From Methanolacinia sp964465295 (GTDB lineage Archaea > Halobacteriota > Methanomicrobia > Methanomicrobiales > Methanomicrobiaceae): a DNA stretch of 13,633 bases. Below the pieces are notes generated by a model. The model was not told the origin of the DNA and made no database searches. It saw nothing but the letters and a program-made list of their open reading frames with translations. The stretch is taken from NCBI GenBank assembly GCA_964465295.1, contig CAYXKC010000037.1:1-13633 (forward strand), given 5' to 3'. Positions 13,119-13,633 of this stretch are shown one piece after another (within the stretch, counting starts at the first letter, position 1; the number at the start of each line of letters is the position of its first letter). A program made the position numbers and the translations under genes.

Positions 13119-13633
13119 ATGGAAAACAATCCGATTTTTAAGATTTTTGAATCGTTTCCCAGGCAGGGCCCGGGGGATGATGAGCACACGGAAAAGGCAT
13201 TTTCAATCATCGCAGAACCACCTAAAGGAGGTGGTGAGATCCTCGATGTCGGCTGCGGGAAGGGCGTACAGACTATGGCCCTTGCCCGCCTCTTCCCGGA
13301 ATGCAGGATAACTGCAACCGACATCCACCAGCCCTTCCTTGATTCAGTGGAAGATAAGATTGAATCGGGAGGTTTTTCCGGAAGGATCAAAACAGTCCGT
13401 GCATCGATGGACGATCTTCCCTTCGAAGAGGAGTCTTTCGACATTATTTGGGCAGAGGGCTGTTCATTCATAATGGGCTTTGAAAATGCTGTTAATTACT
13501 GGAAAAAATTCCTGAAACCGGGCGGATATATGATGATATCAGATCTCTTCTGGTTCACGGAAAGCCCTTCGGCAGAGGCACGGGATTTCTTCGCAGAGAT
13601 CGATCCCTCGATGATGATCGAAGAGAAGGGATT
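13119..13633 (+). CDS. class I SAM-dependent methyltransferase, 3' end cut by window edge
   Basis: The visible 171 residues start at an ATG preceded by GGAG (13103-13106) and run open to the end of the window. Motif I for S-adenosylmethionine binding is LDVGCGKG (42-49), with the acidic residue of motif II in TATDIH (D68). The motif IV/post-IV pattern is seen in SFDIIWAEG and the conserved FLKPGGYMMISD (131-142). This is the UbiE/COQ5-like small-molecule methyltransferase class; the acceptor cannot be told. It is divergent from the BASS transporter with 108 bp between start codons. The C-terminal part lies outside the window. Confidence 0.85.
   Translation, partial: MENNPIFKIFESFPRQGPGDDEHTEKAFSIIAEPPKGGGEILDVGCGKGVQTMALARLFPECRITATDIHQPFLDSVEDKIESGGFSGRIKTVRASMDDLPFEEESFDIIWAEGCSFIMGFENAVNYWKKFLKPGGYMMISDLFWFTESPSAEARDFFAEIDPSMMIEEKG

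Noticed and set aside
1..13633. CRISPR arrays, insertion sequences, prophage or defence genes
   Set aside because: No regularly spaced repeats, transposase or integrase motifs, or defence domains were found; the gene set is metabolic and chromosomal.

Overview
The window looks like chromosomal DNA of a methanogenic archaeon, most likely Methanomicrobiales (Methanolacinia/Methanoplanus-like) or a relative in the class Methanomicrobia. The reasons are a coenzyme M biosynthesis operon of the cysteate-synthase type with a fused ComDE and a 'methanogenesis marker 16' protein, an archaeal-type phosphoglycerate kinase, TATA-like boxes placed about 25 bp upstream of several start codons (leaderless style), and balanced base composition. 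Taxon is inferred from gene content only.

Layout. (1) 1-2503: a Cu(I)-exporting P1B-type ATPase with two heavy-metal-binding domains. (2) 2509-3413, minus strand: an XRE-type HTH regulator, tail-to-tail with the ATPase, preceded by a small unrecognised acidic protein. (3) 3414-3669: an AT-rich divergent regulatory region with three dyad symmetries. (4) 3670-9436, plus strand: six tightly packed genes (ABC-type ATPase, HypB/UreG/CobW-like P-loop GTPase, 4Fe-4S protein, DUF39+ferredoxin methanogenesis marker 16, cysteate synthase, fused sulfopyruvate decarboxylase ComDE). (5) 9556-10161: a six-helix YjdF/DUF2238-like membrane protein. (6) 10169-10744, minus: an Isf-type iron-sulfur flavoprotein. 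(7) 10895-12086: archaeal phosphoglycerate kinase interrupted by an 83-N assembly gap. (8) 12102-13010, minus: a BASS-family transporter. (9) 13119-end: a SAM-dependent methyltransferase cut by the window edge.

The most interesting part is the six-gene operon. Cysteate synthase makes cysteate from phosphoserine and sulfite, an aminotransferase encoded elsewhere gives sulfopyruvate, and ComDE yields sulfoacetaldehyde. The remaining step, replacing the aldehyde oxygen by a thiol, resembles the aspartate-semialdehyde to homocysteine reaction assigned to the DUF39/COG1900 family. The DUF39-ferredoxin protein here is therefore the natural candidate for the last step of coenzyme M synthesis. The three upstream genes look like a dedicated metal, Fe-S or sulfur-delivery module for it. 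No tRNA, rRNA, CRISPR array or insertion sequence was seen.
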